Below, piece by piece: positions 25,158 through 32,348 of a stretch of 42,530 bases of DNA. The position numbers were made by a program, and so were the translations under genes. The number at the start of each line of letters is the position of its first letter. Positions within the stretch are counted from its first letter, which is position 1. The DNA comes from Pseudomonadota bacterium (GTDB taxonomy: Bacteria; Pseudomonadota; Gammaproteobacteria; Burkholderiales; Burkholderiaceae_C), in contig JAEZLX010000089.1 in assembly GCA_023415035.1 (NCBI GenBank), positions 1 to 42,530 of the forward strand, in the 5' to 3' direction. The notes under the pieces were generated by a model. The model saw only the letters and a list, made by a program, of their open reading frames with translations, searched no databases and was not told the DNA's origin.

Positions 25158-26210
25158 TTACCAGACCACCGGCTCGGGCTCCAGCCGGATGCCGAAGCGC
25201 TCGTAAACGCTGGTCTGGATGGCGCGCGCCAGGGTCATTACCTCGCCGCCGGTGCAAGGGTGCTCCGGCGTGCCGCGGTTGACCAGCACCAGCGCCTGCT
25301 TCTCGTACACCCCCGCGTGGCCCAGGGTCTTGCCCTTCCAGCCGCAGGCGTCGATGAGCCAGCCGGCGGCCAGCTTCACGGTGCCGTCGGGCATGGGGTA
25401 ATGCACCACCTTCGGCTCGCGCGCGATGATGTCCGCACACTGCTCGGGCGTGACGGTCGGGTTCTTGAAGAAGCTGCCGGCATTGCCGATGACAGCCGGG
25501 TCGGGCAGTTTGGCCCGGCGGATCGCCACCACCCAGTCAAAGACCTGTCGCGCATCCGGTGCCGTGATGCCGGTTTCCGCGACCTTGCGTTGCAGATCCA
25601 TGTAACCGAGTTCGGGCTTCCAGGGCTTGGGCAGCCAGAAGCGCACCCTCGTGATGAGCGCGCGGCCGGCCAGGCCCATGCTTCGATCGTCAGAGGGCAG
25701 GTGCTTGAACACGGAATCGCGGTAGCCGAAACCGCATTGCGCCGCATCGAGCGTGATCGACTTGCCGCTTTCTAGGTCGATGGCATCGAGCGAATGGAAG
25801 CGGTCCTGCAGCTCCACCCCGTACGCGCCGATGTTCTGCACCGGCGCGGCGCCGACGGTGCCCGGGATCAGCGCCAGGTTCTCCAGCCCGCCCCAACCCT
25901 GATCCTGGGTCCAGGCCACGAAGTCGTGCCAGACTTCCCCAGCGCCGGCCTCGACCAGCCAGCCTTTGGGCGTTTCCTCCACCAGGCAGCGCCCCGGCAC
26001 CTCGACCTTGAGCACGATCCCGGGCACGTCGCCGGTGAGCACCAGGTTGCTGCCCCCGCCCAGCACATAGCGCGGGGTCGTTTCCCAGCCGGGCTGCGCC
26101 ATCAGGCCCAGCAGGTCCGAGGGGTGTCCGATGCGGGCGAGATGCTCGGCCCGCGCGGCGATGCCGAAGCTATTGTAGGGCTGGAGGGAGACCTGTTTCT
26201 CGACTAACAT
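25158..26210 (-). CDS. murB: UDP-N-acetylenolpyruvoylglucosamine reductase
   Basis: A 350-residue FAD-dependent cytoplasmic reductase making UDP-N-acetylmuramate for peptidoglycan. The N-terminus QPYNSFGIAARAEHLARI and the FAD loop VLGGGSNLVL are clear. LALIPGTVGAAPVQNIGAYGVEL is the core signature, CGFGYRDSVFK the type I loop with Tyr, and IGNAGSFFKNP carries the catalytic serine. The layout matches the longer type I MurB of E. coli. It is divergent from yajQ, whose start lies 46 bases away. Confidence 0.96.
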   Translation of the reverse strand: MLVEKQVSLQPYNSFGIAARAEHLARIGHPSDLLGLMAQPGWETTPRYVLGGGSNLVLTGDVPGIVLKVEVPGRCLVEETPKGWLVEAGAGEVWHDFVAWTQDQGWGGLENLALIPGTVGAAPVQNIGAYGVELQDRFHSLDAIDLESGKSITLDAAQCGFGYRDSVFKHLPSDDRSMGLAGRALITRVRFWLPKPWKPELGYMDLQRKVAETGITAPDARQVFDWVVAIRRAKLPDPAVIGNAGSFFKNPTVTPEQCADIIAREPKVVHYPMPDGTVKLAAGWLIDACGWKGKTLGHAGVYEKQALVLVNRGTPEHPCTGGEVMTLARAIQTSVYERFGIRLEPEPVVW

Positions 26211-26256
26211 GACGGCATTGTCTCACCCGTCTAGCACCGGTCATCCGGACTCTGTC

Positions 26257-26742
26257 ATGCCCTCTTTTGATACCAAGCTTGAAGCCAATTTCGTGGAAGT
26301 GAAAAACGCGGTCGAGAACACCGCCAAGGAAATCGGCACCCGCTTCGACTTCAAGGGAACCTCGGCCGCCATCGAACTCAAGGACAAGGACATCATCCTG
26401 TACAGCGATGCCGAGTTCCAGCTCCAGCAGGTCGAGGACATCCTGCGCAACAAGCTGGCCAAGCGCAATGTCGACGTGCGCTTCCTTGACATCGGCAAGG
26501 CCGAAAAGATCGGCGGCGACAAGGTCAAGCAGCTCGTCAAGGTGCGCAACGGCATCAGCACCGAGGACGGCAAGAAGATCCAGCAGCTCATCAAGGGAAG
26601 CAAGCTCAAGGTCCAGGCCGCCATCCAGGGCGACTCCGTGCGCGTGACCGGTGCCAAGCGCGATGACCTGCAGGCGGCCATCGCCCTGATCCGTACGGAA
26701 ATGAAGGACCTGCCGCTGTCCTTCGACAATTTCCGGGACTGA
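26257..26742 (+). CDS. yajQ: YajQ family nucleotide-binding protein
   Basis: A 161-residue UPF0234 protein, normal length. Seen: MPSFDTKLEANFVEVKNAVE, TRFDFKGTSAAIEL, and the C-terminal RTEMKDLPLSFDNFRD. Members bind nucleic acids or nucleotides; in Xanthomonas and Pseudomonas YajQ-like proteins bind cyclic di-GMP and affect transcription. The start at 26257 is the family's MPSFD; a GTG or ATG further up would only add unconserved residues. The protease gene begins immediately after its stop. Confidence 0.95.
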   Translation: MPSFDTKLEANFVEVKNAVENTAKEIGTRFDFKGTSAAIELKDKDIILYSDAEFQLQQVEDILRNKLAKRNVDVRFLDIGKAEKIGGDKVKQLVKVRNGISTEDGKKIQQLIKGSKLKVQAAIQGDSVRVTGAKRDDLQAAIALIRTEMKDLPLSFDNFRD

Positions 26743-27498
26743 ATGAAACCGGCTCTTGCGCAGCTCCCCCGCGCTTCCCGTCTCTGGCATGCCAGCCACG
26801 CCGGGAGGGTGAACGGACCGGGGCAGCAGGGGCCCGATGCCTGGCCTGCGCGGTGGCGGACATCCGTCCTGTTCGCCTCCCTGATCGCCACGGTTTCCGG
26901 CGCCCTTGCCCAGTCCGTGGCGCTCACCGGGGTGTCCGGTTCGCGTGCGCTGGTGGTGGTGGACGGCTCCGCGCCGAAGTTCCTGTCCGAAGGACAGACA
27001 CATCAGGGCGTGAAGTTGCTGGGCGTCAAGGGCGACACCGCCACGGTCGAGCTGGACGGTGCGCGGCACACCCTGCGCGTGGGCGAAGCGCCCGTGAGCG
27101 TTGGCCGCGGCGCACCCGGTGATGCCGGCGGCCAGCGCGTGGTGCTCACCGCCGACGGCCGGGGACATTTCATCTCCGGCGGACTGATTAACGGGCGGCC
27201 GGTGCAGTTCCTGGTCGATACCGGTGCCACCACCATCATCCTCGGCGAGGAAGACGCACGGCGCATCAACCTGCCTGTCGAGCAGGGCAGCAAAGTCGGC
27301 GTGCGCACCGCCAATGGTGCTGTCACCGGTCACTCGCTGCGCCTGCAATCGGTGAAGCTGGGCGATGTCCAGGTCCATGACGTGGCGGCGATCGTGCTGC
27401 CGCAGGCCATGCCCTACGTCCTGCTGGGCAACAGCTTTCTGACGCGCTTCCAGATGCAGCGCCAGAACGACCAGCTCACGCTGGAAAGGCGCTATTAG
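26743..27498 (+). CDS. Retropepsin-like aspartic protease (clan AA, TIGR02281 type)
   Basis: A 251-residue protein with a C-terminal retropepsin-like domain (about residues 130-251). The catalytic Asp is in FLVDTGATTIIL, followed by the flap region and a second-half VLLGNSFLTRFQM ending, as in the periplasmic single-domain aspartic proteases of proteobacteria. A hydrophobic segment at about residues 40-57 (TSVLFASLIATVSGALAQS) looks like a signal peptide or anchor. The first 38 residues are unusually long and polar for a signal n-region, so a later start is possible. The ATG directly follows the yajQ stop. Its stop overlaps the ridA stop on the other strand. Confidence 0.85.
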   Translation: MKPALAQLPRASRLWHASHAGRVNGPGQQGPDAWPARWRTSVLFASLIATVSGALAQSVALTGVSGSRALVVVDGSAPKFLSEGQTHQGVKLLGVKGDTATVELDGARHTLRVGEAPVSVGRGAPGDAGGQRVVLTADGRGHFISGGLINGRPVQFLVDTGATTIILGEEDARRINLPVEQGSKVGVRTANGAVTGHSLRLQSVKLGDVQVHDVAAIVLPQAMPYVLLGNSFLTRFQMQRQNDQLTLERRY

Positions 27499-27869
27499 CC
27501 CTGTGCCCGCTGCGCCGCGGTGACAATGATCTCGATGCGCCAGGCCGGATTGGCCAGCGCGGCCTGCACGGTGGCACGCGGCGGCGCGGTGCCCGGCACC
27601 ACCCAGGCATCCCAGACCTCGTTCATCACAGCAATGTCGCGGATGTCGGCCAGGAAGATCTCGGTGCGCAGGATGCGCGACTTGTCGCTGCCACACTCCA
27701 GCAGGCGCTGCTCGACCTGCTGCAGCACGTCCTCTGTCTGCCCGCGGATGTCCACGTCGCCGCGCTCGGGCACCATGCCGGCGAGAAACACGATGCCATT
27801 GAAAACGGCGGCCTCGCTGTAGCGCGCGGCCATGCCGACACGGGTGATGTCCTGGTTGGTGGTGCTCAT
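27495..27869 (-). CDS. RidA family protein (reactive enamine/imine deaminase-like)
   Basis: A 124-residue protein of the YjgF/YER057c/UK114 family. The FNGIVFLAGMVPERGDVDIRGQTEDVLQ segment and the C-terminal PPRATVQAALANPAWRIEIIV region (the Arg that binds the substrate carboxylate is in PPRAT) are typical. RidA itself hydrolyses reactive 2-aminoacrylate-type intermediates, but this divergent branch with a VDIRGQTEDVLQQV segment may have another substrate. Its ATG overlaps the plsY stop as ATGA, so it is translated with plsY. The stop shares two bases plus one with the convergent protease gene (TTAG). Confidence 0.9.
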   Translation of the reverse strand: MSTTNQDITRVGMAARYSEAAVFNGIVFLAGMVPERGDVDIRGQTEDVLQQVEQRLLECGSDKSRILRTEIFLADIRDIAVMNEVWDAWVVPGTAPPRATVQAALANPAWRIEIIVTAAQRAQG

Positions 27870-28501
27870 GGGGCCTTCTTCTTCGCGCCGATTTTGCTTT
27901 CCTTGCCGGCGATCAGTCGGTTGATGTTCTCGGCATGGCGCCAGACCAGCAGCAGGGCCATCACGCCCAGGCTCAGGGCCATCGGGCGCGAGGCATGCCA
28001 GGCCACACCGTGGCCGAACAGGTAGTAGACGGGCGCAAACACCGCCGTCACGATCGACGCCAGCGACGAGTAGCGGAAGAACACTGCCACGATGAGCCAG
28101 GTCAGCAGCGCAGCCAGACCCAGCCACGGATCGAAGGCCAGGATCACACCGGCCGCGGTGGCCACACCCTTGCCGCCCTGGAAACGGAAAAACACCGGCC
28201 AGAGGTGGCCGACGAAAGCGGCCAGCCCCGACAGCGCGGCCGTGCCGTCACCCAGCCCCCAGCGGCCGCCCCATGTCGTGATGATGAACACCGGCAGCCA
28301 GCCCTTGAAGGCATCGAGCAGCAGTGTCACGATGGCCGCAGCCTTGCTGCCCGATCGCAGGACATTGGTCGCGCCCGGGTTCTTGCTGCCGTACGTGCGC
28401 GGATCTGCCAGGCCCATGGCCCGGCTGACGACGACGGCAAAGGACAACGAGCCGGCCAGGTAGGCCAGCACCACGGCGATGATGGGATGAATGGAGTCCA
28501 A
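27866..28501 (-). CDS. plsY: Glycerol-3-phosphate acyltransferase PlsY
   Basis: A 211-residue inner-membrane acyltransferase moving acyl groups from acyl-phosphate to glycerol-3-phosphate, the first step of phospholipid synthesis with PlsX. Five hydrophobic helices are seen. The three conserved motifs are present: YLAGSLSFAVVVSR, the GSKNPGATNVLR motif 1 with its SKNPG core, and FRFQGGKGVATAAG. There is a lysine-rich C-terminal tail. It is followed by ridA with a 4-base overlap and lies 24 bases after ybaK. Confidence 0.95.
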   Translation of the reverse strand: MDSIHPIIAVVLAYLAGSLSFAVVVSRAMGLADPRTYGSKNPGATNVLRSGSKAAAIVTLLLDAFKGWLPVFIITTWGGRWGLGDGTAALSGLAAFVGHLWPVFFRFQGGKGVATAAGVILAFDPWLGLAALLTWLIVAVFFRYSSLASIVTAVFAPVYYLFGHGVAWHASRPMALSLGVMALLLVWRHAENINRLIAGKESKIGAKKKAP

Positions 28502-28525
28502 GGCAACCTCAGGAAAACGCAGCGC

Positions 28526-29017
28526 CTATTCTGCCAGCGCGCACTGCACCGGACGGGCGCCGAGCGTGTCGCGCAGCACCGCCGGATCGATGCCGACCAG
28601 GAAGCCGCGGCGGCCGCCGTTGATCCAGATCTTCGGCAGGCCCAGCACGGTTTCCTCGACGAACACGGGCATGTCGCGCCGCAGCCCGAACGGCGACGTG
28701 CCCCCCACCAGGTAGCCGCTGTGCCGGTTGGCCACCTCGGGCTTGCAGGGCTCAACCGACTTGGCGCCGATCTGACGCGCCAGGTTCTTGGTCGACACCG
28801 TGCGGTTGCCGTGCATCAGCACGGCCAGCGGCCGCGCCGATTCGTCCTGCATGATCAATGTCTTGACGACCGCGAAGGGATCGAAGCCGAGCACCGCGGC
28901 GCTGTGCTGGGCGCCACCGTGCTCCACGTATTCGTAGGGATGTTCGGTGTAGGCCACGCCATGCGCCTTGAGCCAGGCGGTGGCGGGCGTCTCGCTGACA
29001 TGCGTCTTTTTTGCCAT
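28526..29017 (-). CDS. ybaK: Cys-tRNA(Pro)/Cys-tRNA(Cys) deacylase YbaK
   Basis: A 163-residue editing protein of the YbaK/ProX superfamily that hydrolyses Cys-tRNA(Pro) formed by prolyl-tRNA synthetase. Seen: LKAHGVAYTEHPYEY, the FDPFAVVKTLIMQ region with the catalytic lysine, STKNLARQIGAKSVEP and GYLVGGTSPFGLRRDMPVFV with the GxxSPFG loop. The ATG at 29017 shares one base with the stop of the upstream aldo/keto reductase gene (TGATG), indicating coupling. Confidence 0.95.
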   Translation of the reverse strand: MAKKTHVSETPATAWLKAHGVAYTEHPYEYVEHGGAQHSAAVLGFDPFAVVKTLIMQDESARPLAVLMHGNRTVSTKNLARQIGAKSVEPCKPEVANRHSGYLVGGTSPFGLRRDMPVFVEETVLGLPKIWINGGRRGFLVGIDPAVLRDTLGARPVQCALAE

Positions 29018-30063
29018 CACTGTGCCAGGTCGCGCATCTCCCATCGGATCGCGTCGACCGCCTTGAGGATTTCGGGCGAAAGCTGCACATCCCAGGCATC
29101 AAGGCATTCGTCGAGCTGGGCCAGTGTCGTCACGCCGATGATGGTGCTGGCCACGCGCCAGTTGCGGTAGCAGAAGGCCAGCGCCAACTGCTGCGGCGTC
29201 AGGCCGTGCTCGCGGGCCAACGCGTTGTAGCGGCGCGCCGATGCCAGCGCCTCGGGCCGGCCCCAGCGCTGCTTGCGCATCGACTCGAACAACGCCAGCC
29301 GGCCATGATCGCCCTGCAGGCCGGTGTCGTCGTACTTGCCCGTCAGCAGGCCGAAGCCCAGTGGCGAATAGGCCAGCAGCGACACGCCCAGACGGTGACA
29401 GGTTTCGTCCAGACCGTTCTCGTAGCTGCGGTTGACCAGGCAGTAGGGGTTCTGCACCGTGGCCACGCGCGGCAGGCCCGCCTGCTCGGCCACGCGCACG
29501 AACTCGTGCACGCCGTACGGCGTTTCGTTGGACAGGCCGATGGCGCGCACCTTGCCGGCCTTGATCAGCACTTCCATCGCCTCCAGCTGCTCCTGCACCG
29601 AAGGCGCCGGCTTGTCCCGCGCCGGATCGAAATACAGAGCACCGAAGGCTGGCACGTTGCGCGCCGGCCAGTGGATCTGGTACAGATCGATCACGTCGGT
29701 CTGCAGGCGGCGCAGGCTCGCCTCGCAGGCTTCGATGATGCCGGCCTTGCTGACCTCGGGCCGCAGCCACGGCATGCCGCGGGCCGGACCAGCCACCTTG
29801 CTGGCCAGCACGACCTTCTGCCGCGCACCGGGGCGGCTGGCGAACCAGTTGCCGATGATGGACTCGGTGGCACCGCAGGTCTGCTCGCGCGCCGGCACCG
29901 AATACATCTCGGCCGTGTCGATGAAGTTGACGCCGCGCTCCAATGATCGGTCGAGGATGGCATGCGCGGTGGCCTCGTCCACCTGCTCCCCGAAGGTCAT
30001 CGTGCCCAGGCAGATGGGCGTCACTTCGAGGGAGGACTGTCCAAGGGAGACTTCAGGTTTCAT
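29017..30063 (-). CDS. Aldo/keto reductase (Tas-like)
   Basis: A 348-residue NADPH-dependent TIM-barrel reductase. Catalytic tetrad positions are visible: Asp and Tyr in FIDTAEMYSVP, Lys in VVLASKVAG, and His in LYQIHWPARN. RAIGLSNETPYGVHEF and STIIGVTTLAQLDE are cofactor-binding. The overall sequence resembles E. coli Tas, a protein able to rescue a tyrosine auxotroph but of uncertain natural substrate. The ATG at 30063 was preferred; the open frame continues 60 bases upstream without family residues. It heads the unit AKR-ybaK-plsY-ridA. Confidence 0.93.
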   Translation of the reverse strand: MKPEVSLGQSSLEVTPICLGTMTFGEQVDEATAHAILDRSLERGVNFIDTAEMYSVPAREQTCGATESIIGNWFASRPGARQKVVLASKVAGPARGMPWLRPEVSKAGIIEACEASLRRLQTDVIDLYQIHWPARNVPAFGALYFDPARDKPAPSVQEQLEAMEVLIKAGKVRAIGLSNETPYGVHEFVRVAEQAGLPRVATVQNPYCLVNRSYENGLDETCHRLGVSLLAYSPLGFGLLTGKYDDTGLQGDHGRLALFESMRKQRWGRPEALASARRYNALAREHGLTPQQLALAFCYRNWRVASTIIGVTTLAQLDECLDAWDVQLSPEILKAVDAIRWEMRDLAQ

Positions 30064-30200
30064 GGCGTGGTTCTTGTTCCTGGGTTCGGTGCCATCACTG
30101 GCAATATTAGGCCGGCAGCCCAAACTATCGTGTCACTGCGCGGACGCCTCGTGACCGCATGGCTGCGTATGCTGTCGGCTTTTTTCAGATCAGCCCCCGA

Positions 30201-31106
30201 ATGTACCAAGCCCGTCACGTCTCCCGCACCGTCACGCTCCCCATCCGCCACATCGACTACCAGGTCCGCCTGTGGGGCGACCCGGTGCCCGGCCGTGCGC
30301 CGCTGGTGCTGGTGCATGGCTGGATGGATGTCTCGGCCTCCTGGCAGTTCATGGTGGACGCCCTGCGCGAGCCGCGACAGATCATCGCCCCCGACTGGCG
30401 GGGCTTCGGCGGCAGCCGCGGTGCCCCGGCCGAAAGCTACTGGTTCCCGGACTACCTGGCCGATCTGGACGCACTGCTCGACCACTTCGCGGGCGAGCAA
30501 CCCGTGGATCTGGTGGGGCACAGCATGGGCGGCAATGTGGCCATGCTCTACGCGGGCGTGCGCCCTGCCCGCATCCGGCGGCTGGTCAACTTCGAAGGCT
30601 TTGGCATGCCCGCCACCGAGCCCTCGCAGGCGCCGGGGCGCTACGCCCAGTGGCTCGACGAGCTCAAGGCACTGCGCCGTGGCGACATGGATCTCAAGGC
30701 CTACGACAGCGAAGACGGGGTGGCCCGGCGGCTGATGAAGACCAACCCCCGGCTCGGCGAGGACAAGGCGCGCTGGCTGGCCCTCCAGTGGGCGCGCAAG
30801 GACGCCGACGGGCGCTGGCACATCCTGGGCGATGCGGCGCACAAGGTCACCAGCGCCATGCTCTACCGTGCCGACGAAGCTCAGGCGGTGTTTGCCGCCA
30901 TCACGGCGCCGGTGCTGTCGGTCGTCGCCAGCGACGACAGCCTGGACCTGTGGTGGAAGGGCCGCTACACCCTGGCCGACTACCGCCAGCGCCTGCAGGT
31001 GGTCCGCGACCTGCGCGAGGCACGGGTGGAGGACGCCGGCCACATGCTGCACCACGACCAGCCGCATGTGCTGGCGAAACTGGTGGAGGACTTCCTGAGC
31101 GCCTGA
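30201..31106 (+). CDS. Alpha/beta hydrolase
   Basis: A 301-residue hydrolase. The oxyanion loop is LVLVHGWMDVSASW, the nucleophile elbow is LVGHSMGGNVAM (Ser in GHSMG), and the catalytic His is in DAGHMLHHDQP, with a cap region between about residues 135 and 205. Substrate (ester, lactone or epoxide) cannot be told. The ATG at 30201 gives MYQARHVSRTV; an ATG at 30159 would add 14 residues. It stands between the divergent aldo/keto reductase and prfB, with a gap of 135 bases before prfB. Confidence 0.9.
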   Translation: MYQARHVSRTVTLPIRHIDYQVRLWGDPVPGRAPLVLVHGWMDVSASWQFMVDALREPRQIIAPDWRGFGGSRGAPAESYWFPDYLADLDALLDHFAGEQPVDLVGHSMGGNVAMLYAGVRPARIRRLVNFEGFGMPATEPSQAPGRYAQWLDELKALRRGDMDLKAYDSEDGVARRLMKTNPRLGEDKARWLALQWARKDADGRWHILGDAAHKVTSAMLYRADEAQAVFAAITAPVLSVVASDDSLDLWWKGRYTLADYRQRLQVVRDLREARVEDAGHMLHHDQPHVLAKLVEDFLSA

Positions 31107-31241
31107 AGGGCGTGCGGAGCGCGATCCGCCCACTTTTCGCCGGACGGCAGGCGCCGTGCAGCCCAACCCGGCCCCACCATGAGAAAATCACGGGTTTGGC
31201 GGGCCGCGACCCGCGCACCGAACCGAAAGAGAAAGATTGCC

Positions 31242-32346
31242 ATGGAAGCCGAACGCCTCAACGCCCTGCAAAACCAACTGGCCGACCTGACCGAGCGGGT
31301 GGCCGAGCTTCGGAGGTATCTTTGACTACGATGCCAAGGCCCTGAAACTCAGCGAAGTCAACGCCGCGCTCGAAGACCCGACCGTCTGGGACAACCCCAA
31401 ACGCGCCCAGGAACTGGGTAAGGAAAAGCGCTCGCTTGAAGGCGTGGTGCTGGTCATCGACCGCCTCTCCGGCGAGCTGACCGACAACACCGAGCTGTTC
31501 GAAATGTCGGCCGCGGAGCATGACGAAGCGGGCCTGCTGACCATCGAAGCCGAAGTGGCCAAGCTCGCGCCCGAGGTCGAGCAGCTCGAGTTCCGCCGCA
31601 TGTTCAACAACCCGGCGGATCCGCTGAACTGCTTCCTGGACATCCAGGCAGGTGCCGGAGGCACCGAGGCCTGCGACTGGGCCAGCATGCTGCTGCGCCA
31701 GTACCTGCGCTATGCCGAGCGCAAGGGTTTCAAGACCACCGTGGAAGACGAGACGCCGGGCGACACCGCCGGCATCAAAAGCGCCACGATCAAGATCGAG
31801 GGCGAATACGCCTACGGCCTGCTGCGCACCGAGACCGGCGTGCACCGGCTCGTGCGCAAGTCTCCCTTCGACAGTTCGGGCGGCCGCCACACCTCGTTCG
31901 CCTCGGTCTTCGTCTATCCCGAGATCGACGACTCGATCGAGATCGAGATCAACCCGGCCGACGTGCGCGTGGACACCTACCGCGCATCCGGCGCCGGCGG
32001 CCAGCACATCAACAAGACCGATTCGGCCGTGCGCCTGACGCACATCCCGACCGGTATCGTGGTGCAATGCCAGGACGGCCGCAGCCAGCACTCCAACCGC
32101 GAGGTGGCCTGGCAACGTCTGCGCAGCCGTCTGTACGACCACGAGATGCGCAAGCGCATGGAAGAGCAGCAAAAGCTCGAAGACACCAAGACCGACGTGG
32201 GCTGGGGCCACCAGATCCGCAGCTATGTGCTGGACAACAGCCGCATCAAGGACCTGCGCACCAACGTCGAAGTCTCCGCCACGCAGAAGGTCCTCGACGG
32301 CGACCTGGACGTGTTTATTGAAGCCTCCCTCAAGCAAGGGGTTTGA
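31242..32346 (+). CDS. prfB: Peptide chain release factor 2, with programmed +1 frameshift
   Basis: RF2 recognises UGA and UAA and frees the finished peptide. Codons 1-27 run from the ATG at 31242 to CTT (31320-31322), followed by an in-frame TGA at 31323-31325. Translation continues in +1 from GAC at 31324, giving 367 residues in all. The classic signals are present: an internal Shine-Dalgarno GGAGG (31312-31316) three bases before CTT-TGA-C. In the main frame are the stop-codon tripeptide SPF (KSPFDSSGGRH) and the GGQ loop (GAGGQHINKTDS). RF2 shortage slows termination at TGA and promotes the shift, so the gene is autoregulated. pepN begins 2 bases after its stop. Confidence 0.97.
31312..31326 (+). 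promoter_or_regulatory. prfB frameshift site
   Basis: GGAGG followed after TAT by the slippery CTT and the TGA-C stop context, as in E. coli prfB. The spacing of three bases between the Shine-Dalgarno-like element and CTT is the one known to drive efficient +1 shifting. Confidence 0.95.
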
Positions 32347-32348
32347 CC

